Shown piece after piece: positions 1 through 8,201 of a stretch of 26,556 nucleotides of DNA. The DNA lies in NCBI GenBank assembly GCA_003503355.1, contig DOCS01000111.1:1-26556 (forward strand), written 5' to 3'. Made by a program: the position numbers and the translations under genes. The DNA is from Opitutia bacterium (GTDB lineage Bacteria > Verrucomicrobiota > Verrucomicrobiia > Opitutales > Coraliomargaritaceae). Every line of letters starts with the position of its first letter. Position 1 is the first letter of the stretch. A model generated the notes under the pieces. The model was not told the DNA's origin and ran no database searches. It saw only the letters and a list, made by a program, of their open reading frames with translations.

Positions 1-31
1 GTCGTCTTTGAGCGTCTGCTTCAACGTCTCA

Positions 32-175
32 TCAGTACTTGGCTCTCGTGACCTCAAACTCGCTACTGGCGTTGCCTTGTAACGCCTTCTTCCATCCTGC
101 CACTTGACTGGCATGAACCTGGTAGCGCTTCGCCATCTCATGGATCGGATGCTGCGCGCGCAGCGCCTCCAGAGA
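32..175 (-). pseudogene. IS3-family OrfA transposase remnant (C-terminal part)
   Basis: Read on the minus strand this stretch is open for 47 codons before a TGA at 34-32. It encodes LEALRAQHPIHEMAKRYQVH followed by ASQVAGWKKALQGNASSEFE. This is the typical second half of the helix-turn-helix OrfA of IS3/IS911-type elements (HTH_Tnp_1 family), with the expected VHxxQVxxWKK core and the NASSxFE tail. Upstream in the same frame there is a stop (178-176), and the family's N-terminal region is not readable, although a neighbouring frame gives a weak continuation. No OrfB/DDE integrase is visible before the window edge and I found no terminal inverted repeats. I therefore call it a decayed fragment. 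It ends 24 bp from the msrB stop codon, so an element probably once inserted beside msrB. Confidence 0.7.
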
Positions 176-199
176 TCAAAGCAGACGCGCGTGGTCGCC

Positions 200-826
200 C
201 TACTCTGCGGCGCGATACCAGTCCTCGACCAAGTCTTTCACCGCCTGGGCGGACGTCGTTGCTTCAAAACTCAGCGAGGCGGAGTTAATGCAATAACGCA
301 GGCCACTGGGCTCGGGCCCATCTGGGAAGACGTGCCCTTGGTGCGAACCGCAGACCGCGCAGTGCACTTCAACACGTGTCATACCATAACTGTTATCATG
401 CGTCTCGCCCAGCGTGCGCGCATCAATCGGGTTGGTAAAACTCGGCCAACCGGTGCCTGAATCAAATTTATCGGTGCTGCTAAACAATGGCGTGTCACAT
501 CCCACGCAGCGGTAAAGCCCCGTTGTTTTATTGTCGTGATACGGGTTGGCAAACGCCCGCTCGGTGCCTTGTTGGCGAGCCACATGATATTGCAGATCGG
601 TCAGGCGTTCTTTCCATTCGGCGTCGGTCCGCAACACCGAGTAGCGGTCGCCACTCAAATCGACGTGTGAGGGCAATCCACAGGCAGTGGCACATTCGCT
701 GACATTGACATCTGAAGGTTTAGGAGCGGAAGGTTGATCGGTCATGGCAAAAGAGATCAAAACGCCGCCGGCAAGGAGCAACAGAAACGCAGTGATCGAT
801 CGGGAGAATCTAGAGTTAATATTCAT
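200..826 (-). CDS. msrB: Peptide-methionine (R)-S-oxide reductase, exported
   Basis: The enzyme reduces methionine-R-sulfoxide in oxidised proteins. The 208-residue product begins with a basic stretch and a hydrophobic segment (about 11-28) that looks like a signal peptide or anchor, so it probably acts outside the cytoplasm. The MsrB domain covers about 65-190. It has two zinc-binding CxxC pairs (CVGC, Cys107/110; CAVC, Cys156/159), the GTGWPSF motif (124-130), the [13 protein letters not shown] block, and the catalytic cysteine in RYCINSASL (Cys179). The length exceeds the usual ~140 residues because of the leader and a linker. The ATG at 826 is the only start that keeps the leader, and no clear Shine-Dalgarno precedes it. 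A transposase remnant lies directly downstream. Family knowledge predicts repair of envelope proteins; the exact location is inferred. Confidence 0.93.
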   Translation of the reverse strand: MNINSRFSRSITAFLLLLAGGVLISFAMTDQPSAPKPSDVNVSECATACGLPSHVDLSGDRYSVLRTDAEWKERLTDLQYHVARQQGTERAFANPYHDNKTTGLYRCVGCDTPLFSSTDKFDSGTGWPSFTNPIDARTLGETHDNSYGMTRVEVHCAVCGSHQGHVFPDGPEPSGLRYCINSASLSFEATTSAQAVKDLVEDWYRAAE

Positions 827-963
827 CGTAAAAATAAGACAGCCCTTACGCTGATTTTATTCCAAGGCAAGGGCAAGTCAGGGCGTAAACATTCCAATCA
901 CAACGGCTTCGCCGCCGTGCTACAGGAAATCACACCGCACTACTGCGAAGACTGCGCCAGCTC

Positions 964-2444
964 TTAAAGCAGCATGTCGTTTTCGTCGGGGTAACGAATA
1001 TCTGTCAGACTGCCGTTGAATTTCGCTTCCAGTGCGGCCAACACGTTGGGCCCAAGCCGCTGCGCGGCTTCTTCTCTGGTGATTAAAGGTGAGCCAGACG
1101 CTGGTCCAGCTGCTGGCGCTGGTTGGTGCGGGTCCTTACTTGCATCGAATCCGCCTTGCGTTTCTTCGGCAATCAAATCGGCCGCGGCATCGCTGGCCGC
1201 GCGTGCGCCATCGTCGGCCCCACTTAAAGCTACCTTCAGGTCGTCGACCGATGCGGCAACTGTACTATCTTTGTCAGCCGAACTCGCAGGCGACTCAGGT
1301 GCTGGCTGAATTAAGTCTTTTTTTTTTCCGGATCGGTCGCACCGGCTTGCGCCAGTTGCTTGATCAAGCTGTCAATCGCGCGCGAACGCGACTCCTCGGC
1401 CGCTTTCAGTAACACGACCTCGAAATTCGCTTTTTCCGACAGTCCGCGTTGCACGGAGCTTTCGCCGCGGTGCAGGGCATCAAGCAGGCGCATGATCGAT
1501 TCAGTCGTCAGTGGGACTCCTAGCCGGTCGCTGGTGCCACGGTTTTGAATCGCATCGAGCAATGCTTCCCGTGTGTACGCTTCCAGATCCAGCAAGATAC
1601 GAAACAAGTCGCGACCTTCTTCGGCATACGCGTCAACCGCCGCGATAATGGCCGGATAGTCGAGCGAGCCAATTGCCTTGGCCAGCTCCGCGATACGCTC
1701 GCCGGAAACGAGCCCATACACGTCCAACACATCGCTGTCGGCGATTTGACTACCACAGAACGAAATCATTTGGTCCAAGATCGATTGCGCATCGCGCATG
1801 CCGCCATTGGCGAGACGTGCGATTGAGGCGATCGCTCCCGCTTCGACTTCGATGCCTTCGGCCTTGGAAATTTCAGTCAATTTTTCGGCAATCACCTTGT
1901 CCGAAATCGGACGAAACTCAAAGCGCTGACAGCGCGAGACGATGGTCGGCAGCACCTTGTGCGCCTCGGTGGTGGCGAAGAAAAACTTAACGTGCTCAGG
2001 CGGTTCTTCGAGGGTCTTCAACAGGGCATTGAACGCCGCGGTCGAAAGCATGTGCACTTCGTCGATGATATAAATTTTGTAGGTGCACTGCGTCGGCGCA
2101 TATTGGCAGTCCTCCCGCAGGTCACGCACTTGGTCGACACTGTTATTCGAAGCACCGTCAATCTCAATCACGTCCATGCAGGATCCGCCCATAATCGATT
2201 GGCTGATCTCGGAGTTATTGTCGGGCGTGGCACTGGGGCCGCCTTCAGCGTTCAGCGCTTTGGCAAACAAGCGTGCGGTACTGGTTTTACCGGTTCCGCG
2301 CGGGCCGACGAACAGATACGCGTGGGCTATGCGCTTGGTATCAATCGCATTGCGCAGGGTGCGCACAATATGATCCTGGCCCACCAGTTCATCAAACTGC
2401 TTGGGACGCCAGCGGCGCGCGATTACTTGATAGCCTTTTTCCAT
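964..2444 (-). CDS. dnaX: DNA polymerase III tau/gamma subunit, made through a frameshift at A10
   Basis: This is the clamp-loader ATPase of the replisome. From ATG at 2444 the zero frame encodes 377 residues ending DPEKKKT at a TAA (1313-1311). Walker A is GPRGTGKT (47-54), Walker B/DExx is YIIDEV (125-130) and the SRC arginine-finger motif is at 170-172. The zero frame stops immediately after a run of ten A residues (1327-1318). The -1 frame continues without a stop for 117 codons to TAA at 966-964. It adds a Pro/Ala/Asp-rich linker and a C-terminal block ([17 protein letters not shown]) that resembles normal DnaX ends. The full product would be about 493 residues, with a short gamma-like form from the zero frame. 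The usual Cys4 zinc module between Walker A and the DVIEID motif is lost; only Cys89 remains. An SRP RNA gene sits upstream, a common arrangement. Confidence 0.9.
1318..1327 (-). promoter_or_regulatory. A10 slippery run in dnaX
   Basis: On the coding strand, ten consecutive A residues precede GACTTAA. A zero-frame ribosome reads GAA AAA AAA AAG ACT TAA and stops. A -1 shift, or an RNA polymerase that adds one A or omits two, continues in the long frame. A hairpin can form 23-44 nt downstream: GTCGCC (1294-1289) with GGC-T-GAC (1279-1273, one bulged T). E. coli dnaX uses A AAA AAG with -1 ribosomal frameshifting and Thermus dnaX uses transcriptional slippage on an A-run. The same purpose here is inferred, and a sequencing error in a homopolymer remains possible. 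Confidence 0.7.
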
Positions 2445-2582
2445 CGAGGATTAAACAAAAGCTCTGATTTGCGGGAAGTTGCAAGGGGCTTTTTTAAGAA
2501 CTTTTCCCTTCAAGGAAAAACCGCGTCATCAGCTCCATTGGCGGACGAGCCAAGCTCATTCCGGATATCCGGACACAAAAGT

Positions 2583-2677
2583 GGCCAGGCACCCTACGGC
2601 ACATGAGGATTGGGTGTTCGCTGCTTCCTTCCGGACCTGACGAGGTCAACCCGTCCAACATTGCATAGGACCCGGCC
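2583..2677 (-). ncRNA. ffs: Signal recognition particle RNA (4.5S, small bacterial type)
   Basis: The minus strand contains GTCAGGTCCGGAAGGAAGCA (tip of domain IV with the GGAA tetraloop and the asymmetric internal loop that binds Ffh), followed by GCGAACACCC. The two ends pair: the 5' GGCCGGGTCC end is complementary to the 3' GGTGCCTGGCC end, giving a ~95-nt rod. Together with Ffh, this RNA targets nascent membrane proteins. It lies 138 bp upstream of dnaX on the same strand. The exact ends are inferred from the outermost helix. I did not find a convincing promoter upstream. Confidence 0.93.
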
Positions 2678-2999
2678 AATGACAAAAGACATCAAGTCCG
2701 CCCTGTCCTTCAACACTAAAATGAACTATTTTTCGGCTGCCTTGCTGAATCCACAAACAAGGCGCCCTTTGATGGCGCTCCCCTGCTGGGAAAACGGACT
2801 GGGGAGCGCCGTCCCAATGACCCGAAGTTGAAGCGGCGATTCATCCCTGAGGAGACCGGGTTCCTCTGCCGTGGCATGATTGAAATCTAGATGCCAACCC
2901 ATCGACACTGCACCCACGACAAACTCGTGCCTTCCCTCCGTCAAGCGGCGCCGCTTTCCCCCTTGAACGAGCCATCAAACTGCTGCATTGCTGTGCTGT
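2678..2999. other. Intergenic region between ffs (-) and a TPR gene (+)
   Basis: This 322-bp divergent region has no convincing coding frame; the open frames on both strands lack recognisable products and overlap the neighbouring genes. It should carry the promoters for both directions, but no clear -35/-10 pair stands out. Its one strong structure is the inverted repeat at 2774-2810, listed separately. Confidence 0.6.
2774..2810. repeat. Perfect 10-bp inverted repeat, 17-nt loop
   Basis: GGCGCTCCCC (2774-2783) and GGGGAGCGCC (2801-2810) are exact reverse complements separated by 17 nt. The arms are GC-rich, so the hairpin would be stable in RNA or extruded DNA. No T-run follows on either strand, so it is not a standard intrinsic terminator. 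It lies about 190 bp upstream of the TPR gene and about 100 bp upstream of the SRP RNA 5' end. It could be a protein-binding site or a leader element of either transcript. Confidence 0.75.
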
Positions 3000-4955
3000 A
3001 TGTTGCGCCGTCTTCGACTCCTCACCTCCATATGCCTGCTGGCAGTGGCCCCCTTGTGCGCCAAGAACAGCCCTTCGCGTATTGAGCTTTACCACGGCAT
3101 CGCAGAAGGCAACTACCTGATCGGCAACCTCAAAGGCGCAGCCAAAGGCGTCGATGAAATGCTCCGAATGGATCCCGACTACCTCCCGGCGCTCACACTC
3201 AAGGCGCGCGTCAAAATCGACCAAGGCGATGCCGCCGCGGCACTGGTGACCGCCGAACATGCGATCCACATCGCCCCCGAGGAACTGCAACATCAGCTAC
3301 TCAAAGCGCTCGTGCTCGGCAACCTCAACCGCCACGAAGACGCCATCGCTCTGATTGAACAAGTCATCGCCCAAGCGAACGCGGGCTCCGACGATGCCCG
3401 CGCCGCCCAGCAACTCCTCGGCCTACTACGCATGGCCGAAGGCGACTGGGATGCCGCTGCCAAAGCCTTTAACCAAGTCTACTTGGCCGCCCCGGAAAGT
3501 GCCGCGAGCAGCCGACAACTGGCGACCGAAGCCTACCTCGAAAAAGCCCGCCATGCACACAGCAACGGCACCCCCGCGGAGGCAGTCACCGCCCTCAGTG
3601 AAGCACTAGCTCTTTACGATGGTGCAACCGGACAAGAAAGCCTGCGCCAGCGCACCGCCCTGCGCATGCTGCGCGCCCGCACATTGACACAAATCGGCCA
3701 GCTCAGCGCCGCGATCGAAGACCTGCAAGTGATTACCGGCCAACAACCCGACAACCTCGAAGCCCTCGTGACACTGGCGTCCCTCTACGCCAGCGCCGAG
3801 CGTTGGGAGTCGTTGCAAGGCATCATCGATCCCCTCGCCGCGCAGCCGCAGCTACAAGATATCGCCCTCTACCTACAAGGCCGCGTGGCACTCGCCAAAG
3901 GCCGCGCCGGCACCGCGCGGTCCAAATTCGAAGCCGCATTGGACCTGCTGCCGGATGGCCCCAGTCGACTGCGCGCCTCGCTTGATTTCTACCGCGGGCT
4001 GTGCCTCGATCAATTGGGACGCCACGACCAAGCGGCAGTTGAGATCCTCAAAGCACTCGACGCCGAGTTTCGCCCCGAAACCGCCAACGAAGCCACTCTA
4101 GCCGCTCGTACACTGTTGCGCGTCCACCAACCCAAGAAAGCCATCACGCTACTCGAAGCGATCACGCTCAACCGCGTAAGCCCATCCGCCGAAGCATGGA
4201 ATCTCCTCGGGCGCGCCCACCTCGCCGACGACGCGACCGCACTGGCGCTGAGTGCCTTGACTCAGTCACTATCGATTCAACCAAAGCAAGCCGACACACT
4301 CGCCCTGCGCGGCGCTCTGCTGCGCAAACTCGGCGATTTGGAAGGCGCAGCAGCCGACACCGAGAGCGCACTCATGCTCGACCCCGGCAATCCTGCACTC
4401 ACCTACACCCTCGGCTTGATACGCTTCCAACAAGGCGAGCTCCTCGCCGCAGAGCAAAAAATCGGCCTTAGTGCACAATTACTCCCCACAAATCCAGGCA
4501 TTCAACTCCTACACGCACTGCTCGCCTACAACTGCGCCGCACCCAAAACCGCCCGTGCCGCGCTCGAACAGTATCTGACACTCGTGCCAGAGACGCCAAA
4601 CGAAAGCGCACTCTACCTCGAATACGCGCTAGGCGCAGCAAAGGACATCGGGCTTGCGATCCTCAAACTCAGCCAACGCGTCGAACAAACCAAGGCCTCC
4701 CCGCCACTGAAAAACTTCCTCGCCTACATCAAGGGCGAGCGCGTCCGCAAGACGGTGCTCGACGACGCTGGTCGCGCCGAAAACCCCAAGCTTGCGCAGC
4801 AGCAAATCTGCGAAGCCGCCTATTGGCTCGCCCAGCACGAGCGCCTTCACAGTCGCAGCAAAGAAGCAGCCGAGCTCCTCCAGCTTGCCACCCAAATCGG
4901 CAGCCCCGACATGCCTGAATTTCAATTCGCAAAGTGGCAACGGATCAAACGCTAG
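3000..4955 (+). CDS. Exported TPR-repeat protein
   Basis: The product has 651 residues from ATG 3000; a TTG at 2988 would add four residues. The N-terminus MLRRLRLLTSICLLAVAPLC is a basic-hydrophobic signal peptide ending near LCA-KNS. The rest is almost wholly alpha-helical TPR-type repeats of ~34 residues (for example the units starting EGNYLIGNLKGAAKG, AWNLLGRAHLADDATALALS and LALRGALLRKLGDLEGAAAD), with the usual A/G-rich first helix and a P at the repeat end. TPR solenoids mediate protein-protein contacts. The protein is probably periplasmic or attached to the outer membrane. No enzymatic motif is seen, and architecture of this type fits many PilF/CpoB/BamD-like scaffolds. The gene stands alone with 318 bp before rpsO. 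The specific role is unknown. Confidence 0.8.
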   Translation: MLRRLRLLTSICLLAVAPLCAKNSPSRIELYHGIAEGNYLIGNLKGAAKGVDEMLRMDPDYLPALTLKARVKIDQGDAAAALVTAEHAIHIAPEELQHQLLKALVLGNLNRHEDAIALIEQVIAQANAGSDDARAAQQLLGLLRMAEGDWDAAAKAFNQVYLAAPESAASSRQLATEAYLEKARHAHSNGTPAEAVTALSEALALYDGATGQESLRQRTALRMLRARTLTQIGQLSAAIEDLQVITGQQPDNLEALVTLASLYASAERWESLQGIIDPLAAQPQLQDIALYLQGRVALAKGRAGTARSKFEAALDLLPDGPSRLRASLDFYRGLCLDQLGRHDQAAVEILKALDAEFRPETANEATLAARTLLRVHQPKKAITLLEAITLNRVSPSAEAWNLLGRAHLADDATALALSALTQSLSIQPKQADTLALRGALLRKLGDLEGAAADTESALMLDPGNPALTYTLGLIRFQQGELLAAEQKIGLSAQLLPTNPGIQLLHALLAYNCAAPKTARAALEQYLTLVPETPNESALYLEYALGAAKDIGLAILKLSQRVEQTKASPPLKNFLAYIKGERVRKTVLDDAGRAENPKLAQQQICEAAYWLAQHERLHSRSKEAAELLQLATQIGSPDMPEFQFAKWQRIKR

Positions 4956-5140
4956 AGTCAAGCACGCCACCTCCTCTGGCGAGGCACGCGCCCCCCACCC
5001 CATCAGACCATTTCTTGGGCTCAGATCAGCAATCAACCCGACAACAGACTCGAAGCAAATCGAAACAGTCCCCGCACCTCACTTTTGGCTTGCGCCGCAC
5101 CTCTAGAAAGCCACATTTCTGCCCTTCAGCGTTAGAGCTC
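4956..5140. other. Intergenic stretch, nothing recognised
   Basis: Between the TPR gene stop and the structured rpsO leader no coding frame, promoter of good quality or repeat could be supported. The rpsO promoter probably lies in this stretch or just after it. Confidence 0.5.
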
Positions 5141-5244
5141 ACCTTGCGAAAGGTCAGTTCCTCGACTTCCCGCCCATCAAATATGCGGGTTTAACGGCTA
5201 AGGCGGCTCGGTTGCGGTCTTAGCGATTTCGAACACTCGAAATC
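5141..5244 (+). promoter_or_regulatory. Structured 5' leader of rpsO, candidate S15 autoregulatory RNA
   Basis: Four successive hairpins can be drawn. (1) ACCTT-GCGA-AAGGT, 5141-5154, a GNRA tetraloop. (2) CCCGC/GCGGG, 5169-5189. (3) 5197-5224, GCTAAGGC paired with GTCTTAGC (one G-U), then a G-G mismatch, two more pairs and a TCGGTT loop. (4) GATTTCGA-ACAC-TCGAAATC, 5225-5244, directly abutting hairpin 3, so the two could stack coaxially. The rpsO ATG follows 29 nt later. S15 is known to autoregulate through leader RNAs, unrelated in different phyla, that present G-U/G-C motifs. Hairpin 3 has a G-U pair between two G-C/C-G pairs. Function here is inferred. Confidence 0.5.
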
Positions 5245-5273
5245 CAACAGTCGTGCAAAGAAACATCAATACA

Positions 5274-5552
<279 letters not shown>

Positions 5553-5566
5553 TCGTACACTTTTTC

Positions 5567-5607
5567 AATGCCGGACTCTACTCGTGAGAGTCCGGCATTT
5601 TTATTTT
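5567..5607 (+). terminator. Intrinsic terminator of rpsO
   Basis: A perfect 13-bp stem, AATGCCGGACTCT (5567-5579) with AGAGTCCGGCATT (5587-5599), and a 7-nt loop is followed by TTTATTTT. It lies 14 nt after the S15 stop codon. Confidence 0.93.
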
Positions 5608-5631
5608 AGGGATACTCACTCAGCGTGGCAT

Positions 5632-5704
5632 CAGGCATTTCTGCCTGTAATTGGTGACACAGGCATTGTTGCCTGTAATTCCCACCGCAGACAGCACTGT
5701 CTGC
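5632..5704. repeat. Three consecutive tetraloop palindromes (extragenic repeat cluster)
   Basis: Three short hairpins follow each other: CAGGCA-TTTC-TGCCTG (5632-5647), ACAGGCA-TTGT-TGCCTGT (5659-5676) and GCAGACA-GCAC-TGTCTGC (5687-5704). The first two share the same arms and both are followed by TAATT. All have 4-nt loops and 6-7-bp stems, spaced 10-11 nt apart. A further weak hairpin, GCCGA/TCGGC, lies at 5723-5738. From memory, palindromes with CAGGCA/TGCCTG or CAGACA/TGTCTG arms recur between genes in Verrucomicrobia and relatives; I could not check this. They may be REP-like elements, or RNA processing sites ahead of pnp. Confidence 0.7.
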
Positions 5705-5801
5705 ATCACACACGAAGGCCATGCCGATCATGGTCGGCGGCAATTAGGGTCTGACTCCCGACATGCCGCTTGAATGCACAAAGCAACACATAGATAAAAG
5801 A

Positions 5802-7988
5802 ATGAAACAGAAACACAACGTATCCGTTGAAGGTCTCGGCATCGAGATCTCTACTGGCACACTTGCAGGCCTTGCAAGCGGCGCCGTCACCATCCGCCAA
5901 GGCGAGACCGAGCTCTTCGTGTCGGTAACGGCAGCCTCCTCACTCCGCCCTGGGCAGGATTTCTTCCCGCTCACAGTTGATTACCGCGAAAAGTTCTCCG
6001 CTGGCGGTAAGTTCCCCGGTGGCTACTTCAAACGTGAAGGCAAGCCTTCCGAGAAGGAAATCCTCACATCCCGTCTTTGCGACCGTCCACTGCGCCCACT
6101 CTTCCCGAAGGGCTTCATGAACGAAGTTCAGGTGATCGGTCTCCTGCTCGCGACAGACACACTGAACGAGCCGGACATCCTTATGGTCAACGCCGCTTCT
6201 GCTGCGACCCTGATCTCCGACATCCCCTGGAACGGCCCCGTTGGCTGTGTGCGTGTTGGTCAAATTGATGGCGAATTCGTCACCAACCCGACTCACGACG
6301 ACATGCTCGATTCCGACCTCGACCTCATCTATGTCGGTTCTGAAGACAAGATGTTGATGATCGAAGGTTCTGCTGAGTTCATCTCTGACGAGCGTTTCTA
6401 CGAAGCCCTCCAATACGGCCAAGAAGCAATCCAGCCGCTCATCGCTGCGCAGAAGGAACTCGCTAAGCTTGCTGGCAAGGCGAAGAAGGATTTCGCATTG
6501 ATGGTAACACCCGCTGCAGTGCTTGAGTTCTGCGAAGAACATGCAGCAGCAGGCGTTAAAGACGCGCTCAACTTCGACAGCTACACAGAGCGCAAGCTCG
6601 CAATCGAAGTCATCGCCAAGGAAACAAAGGCGGCGCTCGAAGCAAAGCTCGGTGCTGAAAATGTAAAGGGTGACGACGTCGCTCGTGCATTCGACGAAAT
6701 CCAAGAAAAGCTCTACCGCCAGAACATCCTCGACACCGGTAAGCGTGTTGACGGACGTGGCAATGCAGACCTGCGCACCATTTCTTGCGAAACAGGCGTG
6801 CTACCACGCGTTCACGGTTCTGCCATCTTCAACCGTGGCGAAACACAAGCCTTGGTGATTACAACGCTCGGCACTAGCCGCGACACGCAAGACATCGACG
6901 GCCTCACCGGCGGTGCCAAGAGCAAGTCCTTCATCCTGCACTACAACTTCCCTCCTTTCTCGGTCGGTGAAGCAGGTCGTTTCGGATTCACAGGACGCCG
7001 CGAAATCGGTCACGGTGCACTCGCAGAGCGCTCCCTCCTGCCGATTCTTCCACCAGAAGACGAGTTCCCATACGCGATCCGCGTTGTCTCTGAAGTCATG
7101 AGCTCCAACGGCTCGACTTCAATGGCGTCGATCTGTGGTGGTTGCCTCTCTCTCATGGATGCAGGTGTACCCATTACAGCACCTTGCGCTGGCATCTCCA
7201 CCGGTCTGGTTACTGAAAAGGACGAGAACGGTAAGATCACCAAGAGCGTGCTGCTTACAGATATCCTCGGCGCAGAAGATCACTTCGGCGACATGGACTT
7301 CAAGATTGCCGGCACACCTGAAGGTATCACTGGTTTCCAGCTCGACCTAAAGATCACAGGCCTTCCATTCGACATCGCACTCGAAGCTATCAAGCAGAAC
7401 CGCGATGCACGTATGAAGATCCTCGCGGTCATGTCCGAGCACCTTCCTGAGTCTCGCCAAGATCTCCGTGAGCATGCACCACGCATCCACACGATCAAGA
7501 TCGACCCATCCAAGATCGGTGCCCTCATCGGTCCTGGTGGCAAGAACATCCGCCGCATCACAGAAGTGTCCGGCGCACAAGTCGACATCGACGACGAAGG
7601 CAAGGTACTGGTATTCGCCAATAACAAGGAAGCCATGGATCGCGCGATCCAAGAAGTCGATGCCTGCACCGCAGAGATCGAGATCGGCAAGACTTACCGC
7701 GGTATCGTTCGCGGCGTGAAGGACTTCGGTGCTTTCGTCGAGTGCCTACCTGGCAAAGAAGGCCTCGTGCACATCTCCGAGCTGGCTGACTTCCGCGTCA
7801 ACAAGACCGATGACATCTGCAAGCTCGGCGACGAAATGGTCGTCAAATGCCTCGGCGTTGACAAGGGCAAGGTTCGCCTCTCCCGCCGCGCAGCACTCGA
7901 AGAAGCGAAGGAAGCTGCCGAAGAGGAAGCTCCAGCTGCTGACGAAGCTCCAGCGAGCGAAGAAGAGGAAACAACAGCAGCCGAGTAA
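5802..7988 (+). CDS. pnp: Polyribonucleotide nucleotidyltransferase (PNPase)
   Basis: This 3'-5' phosphorolytic exoribonuclease acts in mRNA decay. From ATG 5802 the protein has 728 residues, near the usual ~710. The in-frame ATG at 5763 would add 13 residues without family support. Domain order: RNase PH 1 with [20 protein letters not shown] and the [13 protein letters not shown] motif; a helical linker (~230-320); RNase PH 2 with [20 protein letters not shown] and the catalytic [19 protein letters not shown] block (~497); a KH domain with [17 protein letters not shown] (~570); an S1 domain (~628-700); and an acidic Glu/Ala-rich tail. The first 40 bp of the longer frame overlap the intergenic region after the palindromes. 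PNPase leaders are commonly cut by RNase III for autoregulation, and the upstream hairpins could serve this. Confidence 0.97.
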   Translation: MKQKHNVSVEGLGIEISTGTLAGLASGAVTIRQGETELFVSVTAASSLRPGQDFFPLTVDYREKFSAGGKFPGGYFKREGKPSEKEILTSRLCDRPLRPLFPKGFMNEVQVIGLLLATDTLNEPDILMVNAASAATLISDIPWNGPVGCVRVGQIDGEFVTNPTHDDMLDSDLDLIYVGSEDKMLMIEGSAEFISDERFYEALQYGQEAIQPLIAAQKELAKLAGKAKKDFALMVTPAAVLEFCEEHAAAGVKDALNFDSYTERKLAIEVIAKETKAALEAKLGAENVKGDDVARAFDEIQEKLYRQNILDTGKRVDGRGNADLRTISCETGVLPRVHGSAIFNRGETQALVITTLGTSRDTQDIDGLTGGAKSKSFILHYNFPPFSVGEAGRFGFTGRREIGHGALAERSLLPILPPEDEFPYAIRVVSEVMSSNGSTSMASICGGCLSLMDAGVPITAPCAGISTGLVTEKDENGKITKSVLLTDILGAEDHFGDMDFKIAGTPEGITGFQLDLKITGLPFDIALEAIKQNRDARMKILAVMSEHLPESRQDLREHAPRIHTIKIDPSKIGALIGPGGKNIRRITEVSGAQVDIDDEGKVLVFANNKEAMDRAIQEVDACTAEIEIGKTYRGIVRGVKDFGAFVECLPGKEGLVHISELADFRVNKTDDICKLGDEMVVKCLGVDKGKVRLSRRAALEEAKEAAEEEAPAADEAPASEEEETTAAE

Positions 7989-8011
7989 TCGAACGCTAGA
8001 AAACGTTTAAA

Positions 8012-8045
<34 letters not shown>

Positions 8046-8168
8046 TATCCGCACACCGAGCGCTTTGTTCAAAAATCGGCTTAACTGGAAGTTATAGATG
8101 CAAGCAACGCTGAGCGACGCGCAGTCACCACAGGTGCACTCATTGACTAGAAAACCCGCCTGCAGCGT

Positions 8169-8183
8169 GGCTGCGATGCAGCC
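8169..8183 (-). terminator. Possible weak terminator downstream of recN
   Basis: GGCTGC-GAT-GCAGCC is a perfect 6-bp palindrome just past the recN stop. On the minus strand it is followed, after a GC-rich gap, by GGGTTTTCT. The stem is short and the T-run distant, so this is a weak call. Confidence 0.3.
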
Positions 8184-8201
8184 GAATCACATCGACCCTT
8201 C

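Noticed and set aside
2485..2516. AT-rich stem between ffs and dnaX as a terminator
   Set aside because: TTTTCC/GGAAAA arms can pair, but the stem is short and AT-rich, and it lies before dnaX on the same strand where read-through is plausible.
1959..2606. 215-residue open frame on the plus strand
   Set aside because: It is antisense to dnaX and runs into the SRP RNA. It has no recognisable domain.
5940..6704. 254-residue open frame on the minus strand
   Set aside because: It lies wholly inside pnp on the opposite strand. Its Cys/Val/Glu composition has no family resemblance, and pnp is certain.
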